A stretch of DNA of 64,000 nucleotides. Origin: Gordonia hirsuta DSM 44140 = NBRC 16056 (lineage in GTDB: Bacteria; Actinomycetota; Actinomycetes; Mycobacteriales; Mycobacteriaceae). The notes under the pieces are model-generated. The model was not told the DNA's origin. It saw nothing but the letters and a program-made list of their open reading frames with translations, and did no database searches. The position numbers were made by a program, and so were the translations under genes. The DNA is taken from the NCBI RefSeq assembly GCF_000333015.1, contig NZ_BANT01000014.1:108454-172453 (forward strand). Direction: 5' to 3'. Below are positions 44,346 through 53,236 of this stretch, in pieces. Each line of letters starts with the position of its first letter. Within the stretch, counting starts at the first letter, position 1.

Positions 44346-45464
44346 ATGGATTTCGACCTCTCCGACGAACAGGTCATGCTCCGCGACACCGTGCGCGGGG
44401 CGCTCACCCGCGCCTACGACATCGAGACCCTGCGGCAGGTCACCGACACCCCGCTGGGCTGGAGCAAGCAGGTGTGGACCTCCCTGGCCGAGATCGGCAT
44501 TCTCGGCCTGGTCTTCGCCGAGGAGTACGGCGGCATGGGTGCCGGCCCCGAGGAGCTCTCGGCTGTGATGGGCGAGTTCGGTGCCGCCCTGGCGCCCGAG
44601 CCCTTCCTGGATTCGGTGGTGGTGCCCGGACTGTTGGTCGAACGCTCGACCGCCGAGGACACGACGAAAGCCGAATTCCTGGGTCCGCTGGCCGAGGGGC
44701 AGCGGTTGGCCGCCTTCGCGCACCTGGAGGCTGGGGACCGCTGGCCGAGTTCCACCGTCGCCTCGACGGTCACCGGGGGCAGGCTGACCGGGACCAAACC
44801 GTTGGTCCCGCACGGCGACTGCGCCGACGTCTTCGTGGTCTCCGCCCGCGACGAGACCGGCACCGTCGGCCTCTACCTGGTCGACGCCGACGCCGAGGGC
44901 GTGACCCGCACCGGCTATCGCACCCATGACCGCCGACGCGGCGCCCAGGTCGCGTTCGACGGCGTCGCGGCCACCCGGTTGGGCGGCGGCGATGCCTCCG
45001 CGGTGATCGCGGAGGTCGAACTGGTCGAGCAGAGCGCACTGTGCGCCGAAGCGGTCGGTGCGATGACCAAGTCCCTGCACATGACCGTCGACTACCTCAA
45101 ACAGCGCAAGCAGTTCGGGGTGCCCCTGGCCAGCTTCCAGGCGCTGACCCACCGCGCGGCCGATATGTACTCCGATCTGGAGCTGGCCTCGAGTATGAGC
45201 CTGTATCTGACCGCCGCGCTGGCCGACGGGACCGCCGATACCGTGGCCGGTTCACGCGCCAAACTGCAGATCTGCCGCAGCGGGCGGCACATCGGCCAGG
45301 AGGCCATCCAGATGCACGGCGGCATCGGCGTCACCGCCGAATATCCGATCGGCCACTACGTCAGCCGGCTCACCGCGATCAGCCACACTCTCGGCGATGC
45401 GGATGCGCACCTGGCGGCGCTGTCCGGGCGGCTGCGCGACTGGGACATGGTCACGGTCGGCTGA
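44346..45464 (+). CDS. Acyl-CoA dehydrogenase (partner subunit)
   Basis: This 372-residue acyl-CoA dehydrogenase is more divergent than its neighbour. DFDLSDEQVMLRDTVRG is the N-terminal helix, VDYLKQRKQFGVPLASFQAL the FAD-arginine block and QMHGGIGVTAEYPIGHYV the C-terminal block. The middle FAD-contact motif is weak, as in the non-catalytic half of heterotetrameric enzymes. It is likely the beta-type subunit of a complex with the 43150 product. Confidence 0.88.
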   Translation: MDFDLSDEQVMLRDTVRGALTRAYDIETLRQVTDTPLGWSKQVWTSLAEIGILGLVFAEEYGGMGAGPEELSAVMGEFGAALAPEPFLDSVVVPGLLVERSTAEDTTKAEFLGPLAEGQRLAAFAHLEAGDRWPSSTVASTVTGGRLTGTKPLVPHGDCADVFVVSARDETGTVGLYLVDADAEGVTRTGYRTHDRRRGAQVAFDGVAATRLGGGDASAVIAEVELVEQSALCAEAVGAMTKSLHMTVDYLKQRKQFGVPLASFQALTHRAADMYSDLELASSMSLYLTAALADGTADTVAGSRAKLQICRSGRHIGQEAIQMHGGIGVTAEYPIGHYVSRLTAISHTLGDADAHLAALSGRLRDWDMVTVG

Positions 45465-45526
45465 TCTCCGGTGCGGGCCCGGCGTAACACCCCGGTCCCC
45501 GCATCGGGGCGCACTACAGTGGGCCC

Positions 45527-45982
45527 ATGGATTCCCTGACGACGCTGCGCGACAACCTCGCCGACCTCACCTCGTACGGGCTGGTGTCCGTGGCCGTGCT
45601 GATCATCGGCTTCATCGGGCTGGACCTGGTGACCCCCGGCAGCCTGCGCACCCTGATCTGGCGGGAGAACAACCGGACGGCGACCGTGCTCGCGGTGGCC
45701 CAGGCCCTGGGGCTGATGATCGCTCTGGCCGCCGGCATCGGTGCCGCGCCGGGTCTGGAGCTGTGGCGCGGTGTGCTGTACACGGCGGTCTACGGCGTCA
45801 TCACCGTGGCGTTGATGATGTTCTCGTTCGTGCTGGTGGACGCGCTCACACCGGGGCGGCTCGGCTCGCTGTTGCTCGATCACAAGACACCGGGCGGCGG
45901 CGCAGCGCATCCGGCGGTCTGGCTCAACGCGGTCCTGTTCGTGGCGATCGGCGTCTTCGTCTACTCCGCACTCGGACTGTAG
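45527..45982 (+). CDS. DUF350 membrane protein
   Basis: This 151-residue protein has four hydrophobic segments arranged as two similar halves, the hallmark of the DUF350 family. The GLVSVAVLIIGFIGLDLVTP and MMFSFVLVDALTPG motifs mark equivalent positions of the halves. The function is unknown; relatives are found beside SPFH or envelope-stress genes. It has its own promoter region after the dehydrogenase stop. Confidence 0.82.
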   Translation: MDSLTTLRDNLADLTSYGLVSVAVLIIGFIGLDLVTPGSLRTLIWRENNRTATVLAVAQALGLMIALAAGIGAAPGLELWRGVLYTAVYGVITVALMMFSFVLVDALTPGRLGSLLLDHKTPGGGAAHPAVWLNAVLFVAIGVFVYSALGL

Positions 45983-46084
45983 GTCCGACGACGGACCCAC
46001 AGGTTCTCCCGGGCAGCGGTTTCGCATAGGGTTTGGACCAGCAACCACCGACCGCACCGGTCGGTCACCCGAAGGAGTCACCTC

Positions 46085-46543
46085 ATGGCCGCACCCGTCA
46101 TCGAAGAATCCATCCAGATCGCCGGCACCCCCGAACAGGTCTGGTCGGTGGTCTCGGACCTGGGCCGCATGGGCGAGTGGAGCCCGCAGTGCAAGAAGAT
46201 GTTCATCTTCTCCGGACCGGTCAAACTGGGCACCCGGACCCTCAACATCAACCGCCGCGGCCTGCTGGTGTGGCCGACCCAGTCCAAGGTGGTGGCGTTC
46301 ACGCCCAACCGGGAGATCGCCTGGCGGATCGCCGAGAACAACACCGTCTGGGGTTTCGAGATCGCCGAGACCGACGGCGGCGTCACCTTGACTCAGGCCC
46401 GCAAGGCCGCCGGCGGCCAGACCAGCAAGGTCTCGTCGTTCCTGGTGGACAAGGTCTTCGGCGGCAACGACGATTTCGAGACCGAGCTGGCCACCGGGAT
46501 GCGCGACACCCTGGGCAAGATCAAGAACGCCGTCGAGGGCTGA
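46085..46543 (+). CDS. SRPBCC family protein
   Basis: This 152-residue START-like protein has the family opening IEESIQIAGTPEQVWSVVSD, a characteristic GEWSPQCKKM segment and a long C-terminal helix. It probably binds a hydrophobic ligand. It lies just before psd-pssA (eight bases) and may be co-transcribed with them, suggesting a lipid link. Confidence 0.85.
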   Translation: MAAPVIEESIQIAGTPEQVWSVVSDLGRMGEWSPQCKKMFIFSGPVKLGTRTLNINRRGLLVWPTQSKVVAFTPNREIAWRIAENNTVWGFEIAETDGGVTLTQARKAAGGQTSKVSSFLVDKVFGGNDDFETELATGMRDTLGKIKNAVEG

Positions 46544-46550
46544 CGCGCTC

Positions 46551-47261
46551 GTGGCACGACGCCCCGCCCAGCCCGGTGACCGCACCGGGCCGGCGCACCT
46601 GCTCGATCTGATCGGCCAGACGGTTCCGCCGATCCACCCCAAGGGACTGCCGTTCGTCATCGCGCCGGCCGCCGTCGCGTTGCTCGGGCGCCGCAGACCG
46701 TGGCTGTTCCGCCCGGCCGCGACTCTTGCCGCGGCCAGCGCCTTCTTCTTCCGGCATCCGCGCCGGGTGCCGCCCACCGCACCCGGGGCGGTCGCCGCAC
46801 CCGCCGACGGCACCGTCGCCCTGGTCGATACGGCCGTCCCCCCGCCCGAACTGGGCCTGGGCACCGAGCCGTTGCCCCGGGTCAGTACCTTCCTATCCGT
46901 CTTCGACGTGCACGTGCAACGCATCCCGCTCGCCGGGACCGTCGAATCGGTGCAGCACACTCCCGGCGAGTTCCTGTCCGCCGATCTCCCGGAGGCCAGC
47001 GACCGCAACGAACGCACCTGCCTGCGGCTGCGCACCGAGGCCGGAGACGCGGTCGGCGTGGTGCAGATCGCCGGTCTGATCGCCCGCCGCATCGTGTGCG
47101 AGGTGAGCCCTGGTGACACGGTCACTCGAGGCCAGACCTACGGCCTGATCCGTTTCGGCTCCCGCGTCGACGTCTATCTTCCGGCCGGAACCCCGGTTCG
47201 CGTCGCCGTCGGCCAACACACCATCGGTGCCGAGACGGTACTGGCGGAGTTGCCCCGATGA
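46551..47261 (+). CDS. psd: Phosphatidylserine decarboxylase
   Basis: This 236-residue enzyme converts phosphatidylserine to phosphatidylethanolamine. The self-cleavage site is in GLIRFGSRVDVY, where the Ser (about residue 204) becomes the pyruvoyl group. SVFDVHVQRIPLAG supplies the conserved His. The short length and FGSR form match the actinobacterial Psd type (Rv0437c). It starts with GTG, and the last four bases overlap pssA. Confidence 0.93.
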   Translation: MARRPAQPGDRTGPAHLLDLIGQTVPPIHPKGLPFVIAPAAVALLGRRRPWLFRPAATLAAASAFFFRHPRRVPPTAPGAVAAPADGTVALVDTAVPPPELGLGTEPLPRVSTFLSVFDVHVQRIPLAGTVESVQHTPGEFLSADLPEASDRNERTCLRLRTEAGDAVGVVQIAGLIARRIVCEVSPGDTVTRGQTYGLIRFGSRVDVYLPAGTPVRVAVGQHTIGAETVLAELPR

Positions 47262-48250
47262 CCACGCTCCGGCCGGTACCACGACGCCGCTCAGTGGCCG
47301 GCCGGGGACGAGTGCGCCGTACCGGCCCTGACCACCGGAACGACCGTCCCACCCGGCCCGGGCTGCTCTTCGTCCCCTCGGCGCTGACCATCCTGGCCAT
47401 CTGCGCCGCCCTGACGGCGATGCGGATGGCCGACGCCGACCGCGTGGACCTAGCGTTGCTGCTGCTGGTGGTCGCCGCCGTGCTCGACGGCCTCGACGGC
47501 CGCGTCGCCCGCATGATGGGCGTCAGCAGCAGACTCGGTGCCGAACTGGATTCGTTGGCCGATGCGATCAACTTCGGTGTCGTCCCGGCGATCATGGTCT
47601 ACACCGTGCTGCTGCGGGACGAGTCGGACTCGCTGCAGGGCATCGGCTGGGTCCTGACGTTGATCTACTGTTCGGCGATCGTCCTGCGGTTGGCCCGGTT
47701 CAACACCCTGCTCGACGACGACTCGGCGCCCGGCTACACCAGAGACTTCTTCGTCGGCGTGCCCGCACCGGCCGCGGCGGTGATGGTGCTGTTACCGATC
47801 GGTCTGCGCGAACAGTTCGGCGAAGGCTGGTGGACCGGACCGGTGTTCGTCGGCTGCTGGCTGGTGTTCATCGCGGCATTGGCGGTCTGCCGGGTCCCCA
47901 CACTCAGCTTCAAATCGACGCGGCTCCGGGCGCGGGCGCTGGCTCCGATCCTGATCCTGGTTGCCGCCATGGCGGCGCTGCTGTTCACGTTCCCGTACGT
48001 GTTGATGATCATCCTGGTCGCCGCCTACCTGATCCACATCCCCTTCGCCTGGCGCATGCAGTACTGGGTGCGCACCCGCCCCGAGTACTGGGAGACCGCG
48101 CCGCGCGATCGCCGGCATGCGCGACGCGACACCCGGCGGGCGGAGGTGGCCGCCGGCACCCGGCGCCGGGTGATCCCGGTCCGCAAGTCGTCGGCGCGCC
48201 TGGGGCTCCGGCAGCCCGCGGCCGCCGCCGAACCGCGACCTCGCGACTGA
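47258..48250 (+). CDS. pssA: CDP-diacylglycerol-serine O-phosphatidyltransferase
   Basis: This 330-residue membrane enzyme makes phosphatidylserine from CDP-diacylglycerol and serine, feeding Psd. The CDP-alcohol phosphotransferase motif reads DGLDGRVARMMGVSSRLGAE followed by LDSLAD. It has about seven membrane segments between residues 35 and 265. The N-terminal 30 and C-terminal 50 residues are basic and probably cytoplasmic. ATGA overlap with psd confirms the operon, as in Rv0436c-Rv0437c. Confidence 0.94.
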   Translation: MTTLRPVPRRRSVAGRGRVRRTGPDHRNDRPTRPGLLFVPSALTILAICAALTAMRMADADRVDLALLLLVVAAVLDGLDGRVARMMGVSSRLGAELDSLADAINFGVVPAIMVYTVLLRDESDSLQGIGWVLTLIYCSAIVLRLARFNTLLDDDSAPGYTRDFFVGVPAPAAAVMVLLPIGLREQFGEGWWTGPVFVGCWLVFIAALAVCRVPTLSFKSTRLRARALAPILILVAAMAALLFTFPYVLMIILVAAYLIHIPFAWRMQYWVRTRPEYWETAPRDRRHARRDTRRAEVAAGTRRRVIPVRKSSARLGLRQPAAAAEPRPRD

Positions 48251-48286
48251 ACCCGGCGCGCGGACCTCTCAGTTGGCCGGAGCCTG

Positions 48287-48756
48287 TCAGCTGACCGGAG
48301 CCTGCGGAGGCGGTTCCGGTGCCGGCTCGCCCGGGGTCGGATCGGTCGGGGTCGGATCGGTCGGGGTCGGATCGGTCGGGGTCGGATCGGTCGGGGTGGC
48401 GGGGCCCCCGTACCGCTGACCGTGACCGGGGCCGAGGTTGTCGTGGAACGGCCCCCGATTGTCCTGGAATCGGCCGTGCCCGTGTCGGCCGTAGTCGCCT
48501 CCCGGGCCACCGCCGTGGGTCCCGGGGCGGTGCAGTTCGGTATAGCGTCCCCGTTCACCGTGGTTCCCGACCTGGTCCCCGGTGACGTAGCCGACGCCGA
48601 AGCCGATCAGGAACAGGGCCAGGCCCCCGGCCACCGCCGCCCAGATCATCCAGGTCTTGGCACCGGTCCCGGCGGTGCGGGCAGCCGGCGCGGCGGCTGC
48701 GCGGGACCGTCCGGATCACGGCCCGGATCCGGATTCTCCGCGTCCTGGTCGGTCAT
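48287..48756 (-). pseudogene. Single-pass membrane protein with Pro-Thr repeat tail, frame broken
   Basis: ATG 48756, with a strong GGGAGG site, starts MTDQDAENPDPGRDPDGP. The rest (A-rich linker, TGAKTWMIWAAVAGGLALFL, then a His/Gly/Arg-rich domain and a TPTDP repeat tail) is in the -1 frame. Adding one base to the GGG at 48703-48705 (CCC on the coding strand) joins them into about 156 residues. Without the repair, translation could begin at ATG 48649, but the KTWMIW pattern typical of small actinobacterial anchor proteins spans that codon. No family function is known. Confidence 0.6.
48333..48397. repeat. 15-bp minisatellite inside the membrane-protein gene
   Basis: Four exact copies of GGGGTCGGATCGGTC run from 48333 to 48392, plus a partial fifth. 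They encode repeated TPTDP on the minus strand. Copy number is likely to vary between strains. Confidence 0.9.
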
Positions 48757-48905
48757 CGAAGATCCTCCCTCTCCCGGTAGGCGCCGGCACCGCCGTAGGG
48801 CACGACACCTGCACCGAGCTTCCTCTGACGTCCAGGATGACCCAGATTCCTGATCCCGGCCAGTCCGCCGGACCGTCGTGAATCCGGTGGCTGCGCTTTC
48901 TGCGG

Positions 48906-49310
48906 CTAGTCGGCGGTCACCAGGTATAACAGGGTCGTTCGTGCCGCGGAGGCCGAGGCCGAGATCCCCACGGTGACCCAATAGGTGGTCCCGTCGTCGG
49001 TCTTGGACAGCACCACCGACTTCTCGGTCCCGGTCTCGCTGCGGCTGGCCTCGGTATACCCGGCCCCGGTCAGCAGGGTCACCGCCTCCTCGAAGGCGTT
49101 GGCCTCGGTCGCCGGGGCCTGGACCGTCACCTGCCACTGCGTGCCTCCGCCGTCGGCGGACTGGATCGCCCCGTCGATCAGCGGAACCTGAGCGACTGGA
49201 AAGTCCTTCGGAAGCGCCCCAGTGTCTTCTTCGCTACCGCAGGCACCCAGCGTGACCAGCACGAAAACCGTCACGAACAAGACGAACAGGACTCTGCCGA
49301 AGGACCTCAT
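48906..49310 (-). CDS. Small secreted lipoprotein
   Basis: This 134-residue lipoprotein has the signal MRSFGRVLFVLFVTVFVLVTL and lipobox LGAC. The mature domain of about 110 residues alternates strands and one helix (EANAFEEAVTLLTGAGYTEA), a fold seen in several small actinobacterial lipoproteins of unknown role. The start is ATG 49310; the enormous open frame running further upstream is antisense to mrpA and not coding. It is divergent from the Mrp operon, with a 93-base shared control region. Confidence 0.8.
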   Translation of the reverse strand: MRSFGRVLFVLFVTVFVLVTLGACGSEEDTGALPKDFPVAQVPLIDGAIQSADGGGTQWQVTVQAPATEANAFEEAVTLLTGAGYTEASRSETGTEKSVVLSKTDDGTTYWVTVGISASASAARTTLLYLVTAD

Positions 49311-49403
49311 ACCCCCAAACGGTAAAGTAATCCCCGGCGGAACGCTTTCCGCCGCCCCCATAGCACCGCCACCCCGCCCGTACCCGACCGACGGAGTGCC
49401 CTC

Positions 49404-52310
49404 GTGATCCAGGTCCTGCTTGCGCTGGGGATCGGTGCGCTGCTGGCGCCGCCCATCATGCGCGCGCTGGGGACCCGCGGGTTCTACGTCCTGGCGCTGA
49501 TGCCCGCCGGCGCGCTGGTCTGGCTGATCCTGAACTGGCCGTCCGCGGAAGCGCCGCTCACCCAGAACGTCTCCTGGGTTCCGAGTCTGCAGATGGATCT
49601 GACACTGCGGATGGACACCCTCTCGGCGGTGATGTCGGTGCTGATCCTGGGCGTGGGCGCACTGGTCCTGGTCTACTGCGCCAATTACTTCGACGAGATG
49701 CGCCGTCGGGTCGAGGTCTTCGGCGGTGAACTGGTCGCCTTCGCTGCGGCCATGTTCGGCCTGGTGGTCAGCGACAACATGCTGGTGCTGTACGTGTTCT
49801 GGGAGGCCACGACGGTCCTGTCGTTCATGCTGGTGGGCTTCTTCGGCTTCCGGGCCACCGCTCGCCGGGCAGCCACTCAGGCGCTGCTGGTCACCACCTT
49901 CGGCGGGCTGGCGATGCTGGTGGGCATCATCATGCTCGGCGAACGGACCGGCAGCTACCTGCTCTCGGAGGTGATCGCGCACCCGCCGGGCGGCACCTAC
50001 GCGGCCGTGGCCGTGGCGCTGATCCTGATCGGCGCACTGAGCAAGTCGGCCATCGTGCCCTTCCACTTCTGGCTGCCCGGTGCGATGGCGGCGCCGACGC
50101 CGGTCAGCGCCTACCTGCACGCCGCGGCCATGGTGAAGGCCGGCGTCTACCTGGTGGCCCGGCTGGCACCGGCCTTTCACTCCCAGGTCGGCTGGCAGGT
50201 CATCGTCGTCAGCCTGGGCCTGTTCACCATGATCCTGGGCGGATGGCGGTCCCTGCGCGAACTGGACCTCAAACTCATCCTGGCCTTCGGCACCGTCTCC
50301 CAGCTCGGTCTGATCACCGTGCTGGTGGGGCTGGGCGACCGCAACGTCGCGCTGGCCGGCCTGGCGATGATCCTCGCGCACGGGTTGTTCAAGGCCAGCC
50401 TGTTCATGGTCGTCGGCATCATCGACCACTCCACCGGCACCCGCGACATCCGGCGCCTGGCCCGCCTGGGGAACCGGTTCCCGGTCTTGGCGGCCGTAGC
50501 CGGACTGGCTGGTGCCAGCATGGCCGGGCTCCCCTTCACCCTGGGCTTCATCGGCAAGGAGGCCGCCTTCGGTGCGGTGTGGGACACGCAAGGCTATACG
50601 CCCTGGCTGGCACACACCGTCGACCTGATTCTGGTAGTCGGCTCGATCATCACCTTCGCCTACACGACCCGATTCCTGTGGGGAGCCTTCGGACGCAAGG
50701 TCCGCTCCCTGCCCACCCGCGCGGTGGCGCAGGCGCACCGCCCCTCGGTGATGTTCCTGCTGCCACCGGCACTGCTGGCAGCCTTCGGCGTCGTCGCCTC
50801 CTTCCTGGCACCGTGGATCGGCGACCTCATCGAGCCGTACGCGCAGACCCTGCCGCCGTATGACCAGCCGATCGAGCATCTGGCCCTCTGGCACGGTTTC
50901 GGCCTGCCGGTGGTCCTGACGATCATCGTCTACCTCGCCGGCCCGGCCCTGTTCCTGATCCTGCGCCGCATCCGCGACCAGCTCTTCGACCATCCCCCGC
51001 GACTGAACGCCGACCACGCCTACGACCGCGTGCTGCGCGGTGCCGACAGCCTGTCGCTGTGGGTCACCCGCAACACCCAGCGCGGCAGCCTGCCGATTAC
51101 GCAGGGGGTGATCTTGTCGACGGCGGTGCTGCTGCCGCTGGGCGCGTTGTTCCTCGGGGCCCGCGACCGTCTGGTCCCGGCCGGTTTCGACAACGTCGAG
51201 CAGGCGGTGATCGGCGTGGTCATCGTCGGTGCCGCCCTCACCGCGACCATGCTGCGCAACCGCCTGGCCGGCGCCCTGACCGTCGGGATCACCGGCTACG
51301 GCGTCGGCACCCTGTTCGCCATCTACGGAGCTCCCGATCTGGCCCTGACCCAGTTCCTGGTGGAGAGCCTGACGCTGGTGATCTTCGTGCTGGTGCTGCG
51401 TAAGCTGGCCGCTGAGCCACAGCCGCGGCACAAGACCGGATTCCGTCCCCTGCGCGCCCTGATCGCGCTGGCCTTCGGCGCGATGCTCGTGCTGATCGGG
51501 CTGTTCGCGGCGGCCGCCCGCAGCGCGCAGCCGCTGTATGTGGATCTGGGCGAAGCCGCCTACAAGTTCGGTCACGGCGGGAACACCGTCAACGTGCTGC
51601 TGGTCGACATCCGCGCCTGGGACACCCTCGGTGAGGTCTCGGTGCTGATCGTGGCGGCCACCGGTGTGGCCTCGATGGTCTTCCGCAGCCGCCGGTTCGG
51701 TGCCGCACCGCGCGTCACCGACGTGGCCCGCTCCGAGGCCGGACTCGGCAGCGGCGACATGATCCCCGACCGGACCGTGTGGCTGCGCGGCAGCGAGCTC
51801 GGCCGGCCCGAACACCGCTCGATGGTGTTGGAGGCCACCACCCGGCTGGTCTTCCCCACCCTGGTGGTGTTGTCGCTCTACTTCTTCTTCGCCGGCCACA
51901 ACGCTCCCGGCGGCGGCTTCGCCGGCGGCCTGGTGATGGGTCTGGCGCTGGTGCTGCGCTATCTCGCCGGGGGCCGCTACGAGCTGGGGGAGGCGCTGCC
52001 GGTGGAGGCCGGCACCATTCTGGGCACCGGTCTGCTGGTCTCGGCGACCACCGCCGTGACCTCTCTGGCCCTGGGCGCCCCCGCCCTGTCGTCGGCGGTC
52101 TTCGAACTGCAGCTGCCGATCTTCGGCGAGGTGCACGTGGTCACCGCCATGTTCTTCGACGCCGGCATCTATCTGATCGTCGTCGGTCTGGTGCTCGATG
52201 TACTGCGCAGTCTGGGTGCCCGGCTGGATTCGGACACCCCGCAGGGCGCCGAATCGCTGCCCGAACCGGCGGCCGGCAGCTGCACCGTCGCCGAGGAGGC
52301 AGGCCGATGA
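49404..52310 (+). CDS. mrpA: Mrp-type Na+/H+ antiporter subunit A (A/B fusion)
   Basis: This 968-residue protein is the largest Mrp subunit, related to complex I NuoL. The NuoL-like core (residues 60-500) has DNMLVLYVFWEATTVLSFML, SAIVPFHFWLPGAMAAPTPV and the HAAAMVKAGVYL lysine helix. After a MrpA C-terminal part, residues about 810-935 are an MnhB domain (VVLSLYFFFAGHNAPGGGFA), so no separate mrpB exists. It starts with GTG and heads a six-gene operon in which each stop overlaps the next start. The complex exports Na+ (or other cations) in exchange for H+. Confidence 0.96.
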   Translation: MIQVLLALGIGALLAPPIMRALGTRGFYVLALMPAGALVWLILNWPSAEAPLTQNVSWVPSLQMDLTLRMDTLSAVMSVLILGVGALVLVYCANYFDEMRRRVEVFGGELVAFAAAMFGLVVSDNMLVLYVFWEATTVLSFMLVGFFGFRATARRAATQALLVTTFGGLAMLVGIIMLGERTGSYLLSEVIAHPPGGTYAAVAVALILIGALSKSAIVPFHFWLPGAMAAPTPVSAYLHAAAMVKAGVYLVARLAPAFHSQVGWQVIVVSLGLFTMILGGWRSLRELDLKLILAFGTVSQLGLITVLVGLGDRNVALAGLAMILAHGLFKASLFMVVGIIDHSTGTRDIRRLARLGNRFPVLAAVAGLAGASMAGLPFTLGFIGKEAAFGAVWDTQGYTPWLAHTVDLILVVGSIITFAYTTRFLWGAFGRKVRSLPTRAVAQAHRPSVMFLLPPALLAAFGVVASFLAPWIGDLIEPYAQTLPPYDQPIEHLALWHGFGLPVVLTIIVYLAGPALFLILRRIRDQLFDHPPRLNADHAYDRVLRGADSLSLWVTRNTQRGSLPITQGVILSTAVLLPLGALFLGARDRLVPAGFDNVEQAVIGVVIVGAALTATMLRNRLAGALTVGITGYGVGTLFAIYGAPDLALTQFLVESLTLVIFVLVLRKLAAEPQPRHKTGFRPLRALIALAFGAMLVLIGLFAAAARSAQPLYVDLGEAAYKFGHGGNTVNVLLVDIRAWDTLGEVSVLIVAATGVASMVFRSRRFGAAPRVTDVARSEAGLGSGDMIPDRTVWLRGSELGRPEHRSMVLEATTRLVFPTLVVLSLYFFFAGHNAPGGGFAGGLVMGLALVLRYLAGGRYELGEALPVEAGTILGTGLLVSATTAVTSLALGAPALSSAVFELQLPIFGEVHVVTAMFFDAGIYLIVVGLVLDVLRSLGARLDSDTPQGAESLPEPAAGSCTVAEEAGR

Positions 52311-53236
52311 CGGTGAACCTGGGACTGCTGGTGGTGGTCGGCGTGCTCGGCGCCACGGGCGTTTATCTGCTGATGGAACGCAGCCTGGTCCGGATGCTGC
52401 TGGGGCTGATGCTGGTCGGCAACGGCGTCAACGTCCTGATCGTGATCCTGGCCGGAGGCCCGGGAAAACCGCCCGTGCGCGGTGCCGAATCGCTCGGCTC
52501 GACCACCGAGGCCGATCCCCTCGCCCAGGGGATGGTGCTCACCGCCATCGTGATCACGATGGGCGTGGCCGCCTTCATCCTGGCCTTGACCTACCGGCTG
52601 TTCGTCATCAACCGTCAGGACGACGATCTGGAAGACGATTCCGAGGACGTCAAACTCCGGGAAGCCACCCTCCGCGACTCCAGCGAGCGCGACCGCAGCG
52701 CCGATCCGGTGACCGGAGCGCCCACTGTCGGCGGTGACCTGTTCGACGAGGACGGCAACCCGCTGACTCCCGAGGAGTTCGTCGCGGCGCACCTCGGCGT
52801 CATCGAGACCGATCTGATGCCTGCCGATGCCGCCATCCTGGACCATCTGCCCAGTGCCAGCCCCGACGAGATGCCCGACGACGAGCCCCGGAGCGGGGAC
52901 GACACCGACGGCCCCGGCGAGCGCACCGCCGCCGACGGCCGCAGCACCGTCGACCAGTCCGTCGACGTATCGGAGAGCGAGCAGACCCCGGCCGTAGAGA
53001 CCCCCCATGCAGACAGCGGGGACGGCGACGACGACGACGTGATCCTGCAGGACCCGAACATCGACCTGAACCTCGACGATCCGACCGAGGACATCGACGA
53101 CGAGGATCTGGACGAGGAGGAGGTCTTACGCCTGACCCTGGAGGGTCCCGACAGCCTGCCCGAGGACGACACCGACCACGACGTCGTCGACGAGGACCCT
53201 TTCGATGATGACCTGCCCGACGGGGGACAATCATGA
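52307..53236 (+). CDS. mrpC: Mrp antiporter subunit C with long acidic tail
   Basis: This 309-residue protein has the normal NuoK-like core in residues 1-110: three membrane segments with ERSLVRMLLGLMLVGNGVNV and QGMVLTAIVITMGVAAFI. Usual MrpC proteins end there (about 115 residues). Here a hydrophilic tail of about 195 residues follows, extremely rich in Asp and Glu (for example DDPTEDIDDEDLDEEEVLRL), without Cys and with little predicted structure. It is predicted cytoplasmic. The tail is in frame and ends in the normal overlap with mrpD, so it is not a sequencing artefact. Confidence 0.93.
   Translation: MTVNLGLLVVVGVLGATGVYLLMERSLVRMLLGLMLVGNGVNVLIVILAGGPGKPPVRGAESLGSTTEADPLAQGMVLTAIVITMGVAAFILALTYRLFVINRQDDDLEDDSEDVKLREATLRDSSERDRSADPVTGAPTVGGDLFDEDGNPLTPEEFVAAHLGVIETDLMPADAAILDHLPSASPDEMPDDEPRSGDDTDGPGERTAADGRSTVDQSVDVSESEQTPAVETPHADSGDGDDDDVILQDPNIDLNLDDPTEDIDDEDLDEEEVLRLTLEGPDSLPEDDTDHDVVDEDPFDDDLPDGGQS

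Noticed and set aside
48646..48756. A separate 36-codon gene MTDQ...
   Set aside because: It ends exactly where the membrane protein frame takes over and its tail is out-of-frame Pro/Arg sequence; a single-base frame break explains both better.
48906..52136. Very long minus-strand open frame (1076 codons) over the Mrp operon
   Set aside because: Only its last 134 codons encode a lipoprotein with signal and lipobox. The rest is antisense to mrpA, rich in Gln/Arg/Gly without domains, a typical shadow of high-GC coding DNA.
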